Below are positions 7,225-15,649 of a stretch of DNA of 37,929 nucleotides, in pieces. The translations under genes were made by a program, and so were the position numbers. Under the pieces are notes generated by a model, which worked only from the letters and a program-made list of their open reading frames with translations, searched no databases and was not told the origin of the DNA. Position 1 is the first letter of the stretch. The number at the start of each line of letters is the position of its first letter. This DNA is from Pseudomonas fluorescens (lineage in GTDB: Bacteria > Pseudomonadota > Gammaproteobacteria > Pseudomonadales > Pseudomonadaceae): assembly GCF_902497855.1 (NCBI RefSeq), contig NZ_CABVHU010000024.1, positions 66,666 to 104,594 of the forward strand, in the 5' to 3' direction.

Positions 7225-8190
7225 ATGGGCGAATTTGAGCTGATCCGCAATTTCTTCGCCGCCGCGCCCTGTGCGCAAGGCGGCGAAGGCGTTGCCCTTG
7301 GGATCGGCGACGACTGCGCCTTGCTGGCTGTTCCCCCCGGGGAGCAGTTGGCGATTTCCACCGACACCCTCGTGGCCGGTGTGCATTTCGCAGACCCTTG
7401 CGACCCGTTTCTGCTCGGCCAGCGCTCGCTGGCCGTGGCCGTCAGCGATCTGGCTGCCATGGGCGCCACCCCCACCGCCTTTACCCTTGCCCTGACCTTG
7501 CCGACAGTGACCGCCGATTGGCTGGATGCCTACGCCCGAGGTTTGAACCTCATGGCGCAAAGCTGCGGTGTGGCACTGGTTGGCGGCGATACCACCCGTG
7601 GGCCCTTGAGCCTGACCATGACCGTGTTCGGGCGTGTGCCCAGTGGTTTGGCGTTGACCCGTAGCTGCGCGAGGCCAGGCGATTTGTTGTGCGTTGGCGG
7701 TGATTTGGGCAATGCCGCTGGCGCCTTGCCGCTGGTGCTCGGCCAGCGCACGGCTGAGCCGGCCATTGCCGATCCGCTGCTGGCGCATTACTGGTCGCCG
7801 CAACCGCAGCTCGGGCTGGGCATGGCGTTGCGGGGCAAGGCGACCTCGGCGCTGGACATCTCCGACGGCTTGCTCGCCGACTGTGGGCATATCGCTCTCG
7901 CATCGAAGGTGGGCATTGAAGTTGAACGGCACCGTTTGCCGCTGTCGAAGGCTTTGGTGGCCTTGCTGGGTCAGTCGGGCGCCGAAACGGCAGCGCTCAG
8001 CGGCGGTGACGATTACGTGCTGGCCTTCACCTTGCCGTCCGTCGAGTTAGCACCCTTGCTGGCTGACGGCTGGCCGATCCACGTGGTCGGACGGGTCATC
8101 GCGGGGCAGGGCGTGACATTGCTGGATGCCGACGGACAAGACATCACCCCGCAAACCCGGGGCTATCAACATTTTCGGGAGACACCGTGA
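7225..8190 (+). CDS. thiL: Thiamine-monophosphate kinase
   Basis: 321 residues from the ATG at 7225 (M-G-E-F-E-L-I-R-N-F-F), the standard ThiL N-terminus; an ATG three codons upstream (7216) is a possible alternative. Motifs are G-I-G-D-D-C-A near residue 29-35, S-T-D-T-L-V-A-G-V-H-F and S-D-L-A-A-M-G for Mg-ATP binding, and a late G-G-D-D-Y. The enzyme phosphorylates thiamine monophosphate to the active cofactor thiamine diphosphate. It belongs to the PurM/AIR-synthase fold. The gene sits about 20 bases after nusB and overlaps pgpA by four bases, as in other Pseudomonas. Confidence 0.96.
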   Translation: MGEFELIRNFFAAAPCAQGGEGVALGIGDDCALLAVPPGEQLAISTDTLVAGVHFADPCDPFLLGQRSLAVAVSDLAAMGATPTAFTLALTLPTVTADWLDAYARGLNLMAQSCGVALVGGDTTRGPLSLTMTVFGRVPSGLALTRSCARPGDLLCVGGDLGNAAGALPLVLGQRTAEPAIADPLLAHYWSPQPQLGLGMALRGKATSALDISDGLLADCGHIALASKVGIEVERHRLPLSKALVALLGQSGAETAALSGGDDYVLAFTLPSVELAPLLADGWPIHVVGRVIAGQGVTLLDADGQDITPQTRGYQHFRETP

Positions 8191-8690
8191 CAGATCATCC
8201 CAATCAAGTCCCGGCGGAATTCGTACCGCCCTCTGTCTGGCGCAACCCCTGGCATTTCATCGCATTCGGCTTCGGTTCGGGCACCCTGCCAAAAGCACCG
8301 GGCACCTGGGGTTCGTTAGTTGCGCTACCCTTTATTCCGTTGTGGCAAATGCTGCCCGACTGGGGTTACTGGCTGATGCTGGGCATCACCATGCTGTTCG
8401 GCTTCTGGCTGTGCGGCAAGGTGGCCGACGATTTGCGGGTGCACGACCACGAAGGCATCGTCTGGGACGAAATGGTCGGGATGTGGATCACGCTGTGGCT
8501 GGTACCGGAAGGTTGGTATTGGTTGCTGGCAGGTTTTCTGGTATTTCGCTTCTTCGATATCCTCAAGCCGTGGCCTATTCACTGGATAGACAAGCATGTG
8601 CACGGTGGCGTCGGGATCATGCTCGACGATGTGTTGGCCGGGGTGTTTGCGTGGTTGGCGATGCAGGGGCTGGTATGGATTTTCGCCTGA
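8187..8690 (+). CDS. pgpA: Phosphatidylglycerophosphatase A
   Basis: 167 residues from a GTG that overlaps the thiL stop (GTGA). Motifs are G-S-G-T-L-P-K-A-P-G-T-W-G-S and W-D-E-M-V-G-M-W, both typical of PgpA. Several hydrophobic segments (about 45-75, 95-125 and the C-terminus) place it in the inner membrane. It removes the phosphate from phosphatidylglycerophosphate to give phosphatidylglycerol. This is the last gene of the tightly overlapping nrdR-rib-nusB-thiL-pgpA operon; the next gene follows after only 22 bases. Confidence 0.95.
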   Translation: MTDHPNQVPAEFVPPSVWRNPWHFIAFGFGSGTLPKAPGTWGSLVALPFIPLWQMLPDWGYWLMLGITMLFGFWLCGKVADDLRVHDHEGIVWDEMVGMWITLWLVPEGWYWLLAGFLVFRFFDILKPWPIHWIDKHVHGGVGIMLDDVLAGVFAWLAMQGLVWIFA

Positions 8691-8712
8691 GTGGCGGAAC
8701 AGGGGACTAGGG

Positions 8713-9450
8713 ATGGCTCGACGCTGGTGGCTGGTGATGGTGTTCGCGATGTTGGGTGCGCTTGCCCAGGCGGCGGATGAGCCGACGACCCCCTCGGTGA
8801 TTCATCTGGCCAGCGAAGACTGGGAAGACTACACCGCCGCTGACGGTCACGGTCTGGGCTGGGACGTGTTGCGCGAGGTGTTCGAGCCGGCCGGGGTCAA
8901 GCTGGATATCCGTACCGAGCCCTACGTGCGTTCCATGGGGCTGGCCCAGCGGGGCGAAGTGGACGCCTGTGTCGGCTCCTATCGCGACGAGACCAGCGAT
9001 TTGCTCTACCCGCGCTGGAGCTTCGATACCGATCACATCTATGCCCTGGGGCTGGCCAGCAATCCGGCCCCGACTCCGGAAACCCTGGGCAACTATCGAC
9101 TGGCCTGGGTCCGCGGCTACGATTATCAGGACTACCTGCCCAACGTGCGTCGCTACAACGAAGTCCTGCGGCGTACCGGAATCCTGTCGATGCTGGTTCA
9201 CAATCGCGCCGACTTCTACATCGATGCGCTGACCGAGGTCGACTACGTCGTCAAGCGGGCCAGGGATCCCTCGCAGTTCCGGCGCACCCATATAGCGGAG
9301 TTGCCGCTGTACCTGTGCTTCGCCGATACGCCCAGGGCCCGTGCATTGATGGCGCTGTTCGACCAACGCATGGAACAATTGGTGAAAAGCGGCCGGCTGA
9401 AACCGATTTTCGAGCGCTGGAAGCAGCCTTATCCATTTGATTCGAATTGA
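8713..9450 (+). CDS. Periplasmic solute-binding protein (family 3-like, SBP_bac_3 fold)
   Basis: 245 residues from the ATG at 8713. This start follows a GGGGACTAGGG stretch and puts a clear signal peptide at the N-terminus (basic M-A-R-R, hydrophobic core, cleavage near A-Q-A at about residue 20). The mature part has the two-lobe pattern of amino-acid-type binding proteins, for example E-P-Y-V-R-S-M-G-L-A-Q-R-G-E-V-D-A-C-V-G-S and the late L-V-K-S-G-R-L-K-P-I-F-E-R-W. No permease or ATPase gene lies nearby, so it may be a receptor or an orphan binding protein; the ligand cannot be told. It is the last plus-strand gene before a REP hairpin. Confidence 0.8.
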   Translation: MARRWWLVMVFAMLGALAQAADEPTTPSVIHLASEDWEDYTAADGHGLGWDVLREVFEPAGVKLDIRTEPYVRSMGLAQRGEVDACVGSYRDETSDLLYPRWSFDTDHIYALGLASNPAPTPETLGNYRLAWVRGYDYQDYLPNVRRYNEVLRRTGILSMLVHNRADFYIDALTEVDYVVKRARDPSQFRRTHIAELPLYLCFADTPRARALMALFDQRMEQLVKSGRLKPIFERWKQPYPFDSN

Positions 9451-9480
9451 ACACGGCTCTTGAAACTGGCGATCAACCTA

Positions 9481-9566
9481 CTGTAGGAGCGAGCTTGCTC
9501 GCGATGGAGTGTCAGTCGATACCTGCGTATCTGATACACCATCGCGAGCAAGCTTGCTCCTACAGG
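9481..9566. repeat. REP pair forming a long hairpin
   Basis: The arms ctgtaggagcgagcttgctc and gagcaagcttgctcctacag face each other around a 40-base centre. The position, just after the solute-binding protein gene and before ribA, suggests it also stops or protects the upstream message. Confidence 0.88.
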
Positions 9567-9697
9567 TCGTAATGCGGATTCAGTGATCAAACATTTTGAT
9601 CGTTATGCCCCATAATTCAGCCTAAGCGTCCGCTGGAACCTGCTGTTACAATGCCGCGTCTGCGAATCTCCAGTACCTATAGATCAGGAGCACACCG

Positions 9698-10315
9698 GTG
9701 CCTGTCGTTTTTGTCGCCGCTTCCAAGCTGCCAACGCCTTTTGCGAATTTCACCATGCACGGCTTTCTCGATGAGGAAAACGGACGCGAGCACGTCGTGC
9801 TGAGTCTGGGTGAGTTCGTTGACGGTGCCCCGGTACTCGGCCGGTTGCACTCCGAATGCCTGACGGGCGATGCCTTGTTCAGCCAGCGCTGCGATTGCGG
9901 CTCGCAGCTCGAAGCCGCCTTGCAGGCCATCGCCCGTGAAGGCCGTGGCGTGTTGCTGTACTTGCGTCAGGAAGGCCGTGGCATTGGCTTGCTGAACAAG
10001 ATCCGCGCCTATGAATTGCAGGATGGCGGTGCCGACACCGTCGAAGCCAACGAACGCCTGGGCTTTGCCGCCGACCAGCGCGATTACGCCATGTGCCTGC
10101 CGATGCTGCAGCACCTGGGCGTGGAATCCCTGCGTTTGATGACCAACAACCCACGCAAGGTCAAGGCCTTGACCGACATGGGTATCGTGGTCGCCGAGCG
10201 CGTACCGCTGCACACCGGCCACAATCCGCACAACAAACTCTACCTGGCCACCAAGGCCAGCAAGCTCGACCACATGATGGGCAACGAGCACCAGGGCGAG
10301 GTAGACCGGGCGTGA
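9698..10315 (+). CDS. ribA: GTP cyclohydrolase II
   Basis: 205 residues from the GTG at 9698, with a CAGGAG ribosome-binding site 7 bases upstream. The zinc site is intact: H-S-E-C54 and C65-D-C67. The catalytic L-R-Q-E-G-R-G-I-G-L segment is at 89-98 and the late T-N-N-P-R-K motif is present. The enzyme opens GTP to the first riboflavin intermediate, releasing formate and diphosphate. It supplies the activity missing from the degenerate second half of RibBA at 5048. The gene stands apart from the main rib operon and has its own upstream region of about 130 bases after a REP hairpin. No FMN riboswitch was recognised there. Confidence 0.97.
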   Translation: MPVVFVAASKLPTPFANFTMHGFLDEENGREHVVLSLGEFVDGAPVLGRLHSECLTGDALFSQRCDCGSQLEAALQAIAREGRGVLLYLRQEGRGIGLLNKIRAYELQDGGADTVEANERLGFAADQRDYAMCLPMLQHLGVESLRLMTNNPRKVKALTDMGIVVAERVPLHTGHNPHNKLYLATKASKLDHMMGNEHQGEVDRA

Positions 10316-10731
10316 CCCGCGGTCAGGTGCGGCGGCGTCTGTCCGTCAATTGGTGGCAATACCTGGCGCTGGCCCTGGTGCCACTGCTTGTGATCAACGG
10401 CGTGTTTGGCCAGGGCGAGGCGATCCTGCCGGTGCTGGCGATGCCCTTGTTCATCGCTGGTGTGGCCTCGATGTTTGTCAGCCTGAAATTCTTTGGTGGC
10501 TACAAGCACGGGCTGATCGCCACCCAGAAAGCCCTCGATACCCCTGAAGAGCCTGCCGCCTGGATTGCCCTGGCCGCCAAGCGTCGTACCGCCTTCCTGG
10601 TCGCCGCTCTGCCGGCCTGGATAGGTGCGTTGGCGGTGTTCGTCGGCCTTGAAGCGGTGCCACTGATGCTGCTGGCGCTGTCGACCCTGGTGCTGTTCTA
10701 CCTCTACCGTATTCCGCGTCAACTCGGTTGA
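10312..10731 (+). CDS. Small inner-membrane protein of unknown function
   Basis: 139 residues from a GTG at 10312 that overlaps the ribA stop codon by four bases (GTGA). The reading frame is open upstream within ribA, but the coupled start is far more likely. Four hydrophobic segments are visible at about 14-32, 36-58, 93-112 and 115-133, with a basic N-terminus (R-G-Q-V-R-R-R) and a short hydrophilic loop around 68-88 that suits a cytoplasmic location. I do not recognise the family; similar short proteins in Pseudomonas are sometimes labelled MFS-like, which the size does not support. It is sandwiched between ribA and the btuF-like gene, touching both, so it is part of the same message and might relate to cobalamin or flavin traffic. 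That is guesswork from context. Confidence 0.75.
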   Translation: MTRGQVRRRLSVNWWQYLALALVPLLVINGVFGQGEAILPVLAMPLFIAGVASMFVSLKFFGGYKHGLIATQKALDTPEEPAAWIALAAKRRTAFLVAALPAWIGALAVFVGLEAVPLMLLALSTLVLFYLYRIPRQLG

Positions 10732-11531
10732 TGCGCAGCGTCTGGCTGGCGGTGTTGCTGCTGGCCGTCAGCGGCTCGGCGACCGCGGTCGAGCGCGTGG
10801 TCAGCCTGGCGCCATCGCTGTCCGAAATCGTCGTCGAACTGGGCTCAGCCGATCTGCTGGTGGGTGTGCTGGATGCCGGTGAACGTCCTGCCGAACTCAA
10901 GGATATCCCGTCCGTTGGCCGCTATGGTCAGTTGGACATGGAGCAGCTGCTCAGCCTGAAACCCGACTTGTTGTTGCTCTGGCCCGGCAGTGTCGGTCCG
11001 GCCCAGCGTGAGCAGCTCAAGCGGCTGAACATACCGACCTACGTCGCCGAACCCCACACCTTCGAACAACTCACCGCGCAGATCGAGGCGATTGCCACGC
11101 AACTCGGCAGGCCGCAGCGTGGTGTTTCATTGGCTGGGAGTTTGCGTCAGCAACTGGATTCGTTGCGTCAGCGCTATCGTCGGGATGAGCCGTTGCAGGT
11201 GTTTTACCAGGTCTGGGATCGGCCGCTGTATACCGTCGGCGGCGGGCAGATCATCAGTGATGCGCTAGAGGTGTGCGGCGCGCGCAATGTGTTTGCCGAC
11301 CTGGCATTGCCAGCACCTCAAGTCAGTATCGAAGCGGTGTTGCAGCGCAATCCCGAGGTAATTCTGGCTGCTGATCAGGCGCAGCTCGATGCATGGAAAG
11401 TGTGGCCGCAGGTGGCGGCGGTGGCGCAGGGGCAGTTGTTGTTGGTGACGGACAGGGGCCTGGAACGGCCGAGTGGGCAGATGATCGAGGCGACTGCCAA
11501 GCTTTGTCAGTTGATTGCGCCTGACCGCTGA
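10731..11531 (+). CDS. btuF: Cobalamin-binding periplasmic protein (BtuF-like)
   Basis: 266 residues from the ATG at 10731, whose A is the last base of the preceding stop (TGATG); a TTG one codon earlier is less likely. The signal peptide covers about residues 1-18. The mature start E-R-V-V-S-L-A-P-S-L-S-E-I-V-V-E-L-G and the G-R-Y-G-Q-L-D-M-E-Q-L-L-S-L-K-P-D-L-L-L segment are typical of the TroA/BtuF class III binding fold. BtuF captures vitamin B12 in the periplasm and delivers it to the BtuCD importer; btuC and btuD are not in the window. The convergent btuB receptor gene next door supports the B12 assignment over iron-siderophore binding. Confidence 0.85.
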   Translation: MRSVWLAVLLLAVSGSATAVERVVSLAPSLSEIVVELGSADLLVGVLDAGERPAELKDIPSVGRYGQLDMEQLLSLKPDLLLLWPGSVGPAQREQLKRLNIPTYVAEPHTFEQLTAQIEAIATQLGRPQRGVSLAGSLRQQLDSLRQRYRRDEPLQVFYQVWDRPLYTVGGGQIISDALEVCGARNVFADLALPAPQVSIEAVLQRNPEVILAADQAQLDAWKVWPQVAAVAQGQLLLVTDRGLERPSGQMIEATAKLCQLIAPDR

Positions 11532-11545
11532 GACCAAGGTGCCTG

Positions 11546-11622
11546 CTTCGCGAGCAAGCCCGCTCCCACATTGGATTTGTGGTGCACAGAGATCCAGTGT
11601 GGGAGCGGGCTTGCTCGCGAAG
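11546..11622. repeat. REP pair, bidirectional hairpin between btuF and btuB
   Basis: Two 31-base arms, cttcgcgagcaagcccgctc... and its inverse, flank a 16-base centre. It lies in the 120-base gap between two convergent genes, so it is well placed to end both transcripts. Confidence 0.88.
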
Positions 11623-11651
11623 AGGCCGGTTAACGCACCGCAAATCCTTGA

Positions 11652-13535
11652 TCAGATCTCAGGCGTCCAGGTCATCCCGAACATCCACGCCCGACCTTCC
11701 TCGCGATACCCATACTGACTACTGTCATGGCTGTACAGCGCCCGGCTGTAACCCTTGTCCAGCAGGTTATCCACCTTCAGCTCAAGCTTTACCTCGCGAT
11801 TCAGCTCCCAACTGCTGCGCAACCCCAGCAAGGCATACCCACCCAATGGCTGCTGGTTATCCTCGTCGTCATAGCTGCTGCTCACCGCCTGCCAGCTGGC
11901 GCCGAGGCCCAGACGGTCGAACTGCCGATCCAGATCCAGGCTCAAGGTCCGCCGCGCACGTCGGGCCAACGTGTGGCCACTGTCGCGATCCCTTGGGTCG
12001 ATGATTGCCATGCCGAGGTTGCCCTGCCAGCCGAACAATTCCTGCTTCAATGCCGCTTCAAACCCATTGATCCGGGCGGAGGCAACGTTCTGCGGCCGTG
12101 AGTTGCTGCCGAAAATAATCGCGTTTTCCAGGTCCGTGCGATACAGCGAAGCTTCCAGCCGGCTGCTTTCAGTCAGCTGACTACGCCATTGCAGCTCATA
12201 GCTTTTCGAGGTCTCGGGCTTGAGATCCGGGTTGCTGAAGTCCGGGTAGTACAGGTCATTGAAGGTCGGTGCGCGGAAGCCTTCGCTGTAGGTCAGCAAC
12301 AGGTCGTTGTCCGGGGCCACCGGCAGGGTGAAGGTGCCGCTCCAGCTGTTCTGGCCGCCGAACTGCTGGTTCTGGTCGCGGCGCAATCCCAGTTCCGTGG
12401 AAAAACTGTCCGCCTGATAGCGATGCTGGATAAACGCCGCGCGGTTCCAGCGACTGTCTTCGTCGAAGGGGGTGCTGCTGTTGATGCGGTCTTCGTACCA
12501 GTCGCCGCCGAGGATCAGGCTGTTGCGGTCGTTCAGGGTCAGATCGTTCTGCCAGTTCACCGAGTCGCGATAGGTGTTGAACACGCTGCGCTCCTCGCTG
12601 AGCTTGTCGAGTGTCTTCTCGCGGTTTTCGCTGTGGCCGACTTCGACGCGGGTTTTCCACACCTCGTTGATCTTCGCGTCAAGGTAACTGCTGACACCAC
12701 TGACCGTGAATTCGTTGTAGGGCTGTTCCTGAACCGATTCGAACGTGGTCATATCGAAGCGGCCGAACGGATTGTCGAACGCGCTTTTGCCGCGGTTATC
12801 GAGGACGTTGGCGCCGATCTCGATGTCATCGGTGAGGGCGTGACTCAGGCTCAAACTGACCGATTTGTTGCGGTATTCGTCGTGATCGCCGTCGCTGGGA
12901 TACGACGCGTGGGTGCGATTGATCCCGGCGGTTTCATCGAGGCTGGCGCCGAGGTTGAAGCGGGTTTTCTCATCGCCACCCGACAAACCGAGGCTGCGCT
13001 CCCACGTCTGGTTGCTGCCAAAGCCCACGTGCAGCTGCGGATGCAGGCCTTGTTCGCCGCCACGACGGGTAAATATCTGAATGACCCCGCCAATCGCATC
13101 GCTGCCGTAAATCACCGAACGCGAGCCACGCAGCACTTCCAAGCGCTCGACTTGCTCGATATTGATGTGTTGCAGGTTGCTGTCGCCGGAGGTGGAGTTG
13201 CCGATGCGTTGGCCGTCCACCAGCACCAGGCTCTGCGCCGACTTGGTTCCGCGTATGTACACCCCCGGCAAGCTACCGCGCCCGCCGGTTTGCCCGATCT
13301 GCACCCCCGGTACCCGACGCAACAGATCCGTGACGCTGCCCGGTTGCAAGCGATCGATGTCTTCGCGGGTGAACACGGTATTGGCGGCGCTGCTGTCGTT
13401 GCGGGCTTCGACCTGGCGGTTGGCACTGATCAGCACGTCGGGCAGCTTCAGGGCCTGGTCGCGTTCGAAGGTGTCGGCCAGGAGTGGGCCGGACGGCAGA
13501 AGGGTCAGCGTCAGGGCGAGGCGGGAGAAATTCAT
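11652..13535 (-). CDS. btuB: TonB-dependent vitamin B12 receptor
   Basis: 627 residues, close to the E. coli BtuB size. A signal peptide of about 20 residues ends at L-L-A-D. A TonB-box-like segment (L-P-D-V-L-I-S-A) follows at about 31-38. The plug domain runs to about residue 150 with R-R-V-P-G-V-Q-I, R-G-T-K-S-A-Q-S-L-V-L-V-D-G and G-S-D-A-I-G-G-V-I-Q-I-F-T. The rest is an outer-membrane beta-barrel with many Trp/Tyr-rich strands and ends L-G-L-R-S-S-W...G-M-T-W-T-P-E-I. It imports cobalamin using TonB energy; the convergent btuF neighbour supports the substrate. Only 123 bases, mostly a REP element, separate it from dxs upstream, so a cobalamin riboswitch, about 200 nt, does not fit there. 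Confidence 0.9.
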   Translation of the reverse strand: MNFSRLALTLTLLPSGPLLADTFERDQALKLPDVLISANRQVEARNDSSAANTVFTREDIDRLQPGSVTDLLRRVPGVQIGQTGGRGSLPGVYIRGTKSAQSLVLVDGQRIGNSTSGDSNLQHINIEQVERLEVLRGSRSVIYGSDAIGGVIQIFTRRGGEQGLHPQLHVGFGSNQTWERSLGLSGGDEKTRFNLGASLDETAGINRTHASYPSDGDHDEYRNKSVSLSLSHALTDDIEIGANVLDNRGKSAFDNPFGRFDMTTFESVQEQPYNEFTVSGVSSYLDAKINEVWKTRVEVGHSENREKTLDKLSEERSVFNTYRDSVNWQNDLTLNDRNSLILGGDWYEDRINSSTPFDEDSRWNRAAFIQHRYQADSFSTELGLRRDQNQQFGGQNSWSGTFTLPVAPDNDLLLTYSEGFRAPTFNDLYYPDFSNPDLKPETSKSYELQWRSQLTESSRLEASLYRTDLENAIIFGSNSRPQNVASARINGFEAALKQELFGWQGNLGMAIIDPRDRDSGHTLARRARRTLSLDLDRQFDRLGLGASWQAVSSSYDDEDNQQPLGGYALLGLRSSWELNREVKLELKVDNLLDKGYSRALYSHDSSQYGYREEGRAWMFGMTWTPEI

Positions 13536-13569
13536 GGGTTATTCGTAGAAATCGAAGAAAACTCGGTCC

Positions 13570-13647
13570 CCCTGTAGGAGCTGGCTTGCCAGCGAAGCTT
13601 CTGGCGTCTGCGAGGACGCCTTCGCCAGCAAGCCGGCTCCTACAGGG
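13570..13647. repeat. REP pair between dxs and btuB
   Basis: Arms ccctgtaggagctggcttgc and gcaagccggctcctacaggg face each other around a short centre. It occupies most of the gap between the dxs stop and the btuB start and may shield dxs mRNA or end it. Confidence 0.88.
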
Positions 13648-13658
13648 AGCGATTGGGT

Positions 13659-15557
13659 TTACAAATTGAGCAGCTGCAGGCGCTGACGAATCGATGCTTC
13701 GATCCCGGCCTCGTCCAACCCGCACTCAGCCAGCATCTGCGCAGGCTTGGCGTGTTCAACGTAGCTATCCGGCAAGCCCAGATGCAGCACCGACTTGAGG
13801 ATGTTTTCCCGGGCAAGGAACTCGCTGACCGCGCCACCGGCACCGCCCATGATCGCGTTCTCTTCGACGGTCACCAACAGCTCGTGGCTGCTGGCGATCT
13901 CGCGAACCAGTGCTTCATCCAGCGGTTTGACGAAGCGCATGTCGACCACGGTCGCATCCAGCGTCTGGGCGACTTTCAGCGCCTCGGCCAGTTGCACGCC
14001 GAACACCAGCAGAGCGACCTTGCTGCCTTGGCGGCGAATCACGCCCTTGCCGATTTCGATCGGTTCGAGGTCTTTCTCGATCGTCGCGTTCGGGCCGGAG
14101 CCACGCGGATAACGCACCGCCGCCGGGCCGTCGAACAGGTGGCCGGTGGTGAGCATCTTCCGCAGTTCGTTTTCGTCGCTCGGTGTCATCACCAGCATGC
14201 CGGGGATGCAGCGCAGGAACGACAGGTCGAAACTGCCCGCGTGGGTCGGGCCGTCTTCGCCCACCAAACCTGCGCGGTCGATGGCAAACAGCACATCGAG
14301 ATTTTGCACCGCCACGTCATGCACCAGTTGGTCGTAACCCCGTTGCAAAAACGTCGAATAGATCGCCACCACCGGTTTCGCGCCTTCGCACGCCATGCCG
14401 GCGGCGAAGGTCACGGCGTGTTGCTCGGCAATCGCCACGTCGAAGTAGCGCTGCGGGAAACGTTCGCTGAACGCCACCAGGTCGGAGCCTTCTTTCATCG
14501 CCGGGGTGATGCCCACCAACCGCGAGTCGGCGGCGGCCATGTCGCACAGCCATTCGCCGAACACGCCGGAATACTTCGGCCCGCTGGCTTTTTTCGGCGC
14601 AGCGGCCGGCGCGTCCACCGGTTCGAGCTTGGTGATGGCGTGGTAGCCGATCGGGTCGACTTCCGCCGGGGCGAAGCCTTTGCCTTTTTTGGTCACCACG
14701 TGCAGGAACTGCGGACCTTTCAGGTCGCGCATGTTGCGCAGGGTGGCGATCAGGGTCGGCAGGTCGTGGCCATCGATCGGGCCGATGTAGTTCCAGCCCA
14801 GCTCTTCGAACAGCGTGCCGGGCACCAGCATGCCTTTGGCGTATTCTTCGGTGCGACGAGCGATTTCCCAAGCGCCGGGCAGGCGCGACAGGACCTTTTT
14901 GCTGCCTTCGCGCATGCTCGCGTAAGTGCGGCTGGAAAGGATCTTCGCCAGGTAATTCGACAGCCCGCCAACGTTGCGCGAGATCGACATGTCGTTGTCG
15001 TTGAGGATCACCAGCATGTTGGCGTTCACTTCCGGCGCGTGGTTCAGCGCCTCGAACGCCATGCCGGCGGTCAATGCACCATCGCCGATCACGGCAATCG
15101 CCTTGCGATCACTGTTCTGCAGGCGGGCGGCAATGGCCATGCCCAGCGCTGCGCTGATCGAGGTGCTGGAGTGGCCGACGCCAAAGGTGTCGTACTCGCT
15201 CTCTGAGCGACGCGGGAAGGCCGCGACGCCATCCTTCTGGCGCAGGGTGCCCATGCGCTCGCGACGGCCCGTGAGGATTTTGTGCGGATAGGCCTGATGA
15301 CCCACGTCCCACACCAGCCGGTCGTCCGGGGTGTCGAAAACGTAATGCAGCGCGATGGTCAGCTCGATGACGCCCAGGCCGGCGCCGAAATGCCCGCCGG
15401 TCTGACCGACCGTGTAGAGCAATTCCAGGCGCAACTCATCGGCCAGGGTTTCCAGCTCGGCTTCGCCTAACCGGCGCAGGCCGTCCGGCGTGTTGGCACG
15501 GTCGAGCAGGGGCGTGGTCGGGCGCTTGCGGGGAATCTCATGAAACGTCGTGGGCAT
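13659..15557 (-). CDS. dxs: 1-deoxy-D-xylulose-5-phosphate synthase
   Basis: 632 residues. The thiamine-diphosphate motif G-D-G-A-L-T-A-G-M-A-F-E-A-L-N with the following N-D-N-D-M-S-I-S is present in the N-terminal half. The second half has D-R-A-G-L-V-G-E-D-G-P-T-H-A-G-S-F-D, typical of Dxs, and the early H-Q-A-Y-P-H-K-I-L-T-G-R. The enzyme joins pyruvate and glyceraldehyde 3-phosphate, the first and controlling step of the MEP route to isoprenoids; its product also feeds thiamine and pyridoxal synthesis. It lies 92 bases downstream of ispA in the xseB-ispA-dxs cluster, a common gammaproteobacterial order. Confidence 0.97.
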   Translation of the reverse strand: MPTTFHEIPRKRPTTPLLDRANTPDGLRRLGEAELETLADELRLELLYTVGQTGGHFGAGLGVIELTIALHYVFDTPDDRLVWDVGHQAYPHKILTGRRERMGTLRQKDGVAAFPRRSESEYDTFGVGHSSTSISAALGMAIAARLQNSDRKAIAVIGDGALTAGMAFEALNHAPEVNANMLVILNDNDMSISRNVGGLSNYLAKILSSRTYASMREGSKKVLSRLPGAWEIARRTEEYAKGMLVPGTLFEELGWNYIGPIDGHDLPTLIATLRNMRDLKGPQFLHVVTKKGKGFAPAEVDPIGYHAITKLEPVDAPAAAPKKASGPKYSGVFGEWLCDMAAADSRLVGITPAMKEGSDLVAFSERFPQRYFDVAIAEQHAVTFAAGMACEGAKPVVAIYSTFLQRGYDQLVHDVAVQNLDVLFAIDRAGLVGEDGPTHAGSFDLSFLRCIPGMLVMTPSDENELRKMLTTGHLFDGPAAVRYPRGSGPNATIEKDLEPIEIGKGVIRRQGSKVALLVFGVQLAEALKVAQTLDATVVDMRFVKPLDEALVREIASSHELLVTVEENAIMGGAGGAVSEFLARENILKSVLHLGLPDSYVEHAKPAQMLAECGLDEAGIEASIRQRLQLLNL

Positions 15558-15649
15558 CAGGCGAATCGTTATAGGTATAAAAGATGCGGCAGTTTACCTG
15601 ATGCATCGCCCCCTGCCCACGCGTTGGTTTTAACTTGGCGGATACGCCG

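Noticed and set aside
9647..9652. TACAAT as a -10 box for ribA
   Set aside because: No -35 hexamer at 16-18 bases; too weak to list as a feature.
9567..9697. FMN riboswitch before ribA (also examined before nrdR, ribE and ribBA)
   Set aside because: None of the conserved RFN-element blocks could be found and most gaps are too short.
12189..13577. 462-codon plus-strand frame opposite btuB
   Set aside because: btuB is certain from its motifs; the opposite frame is a composition artefact.
13536..13658. Cobalamin riboswitch before btuB
   Set aside because: The gap is only 123 bases and mostly a REP element; no B12-box was recognised.
13653..15206. 517-codon plus-strand frame opposite dxs
   Set aside because: dxs has all family motifs; the antisense frame has none.
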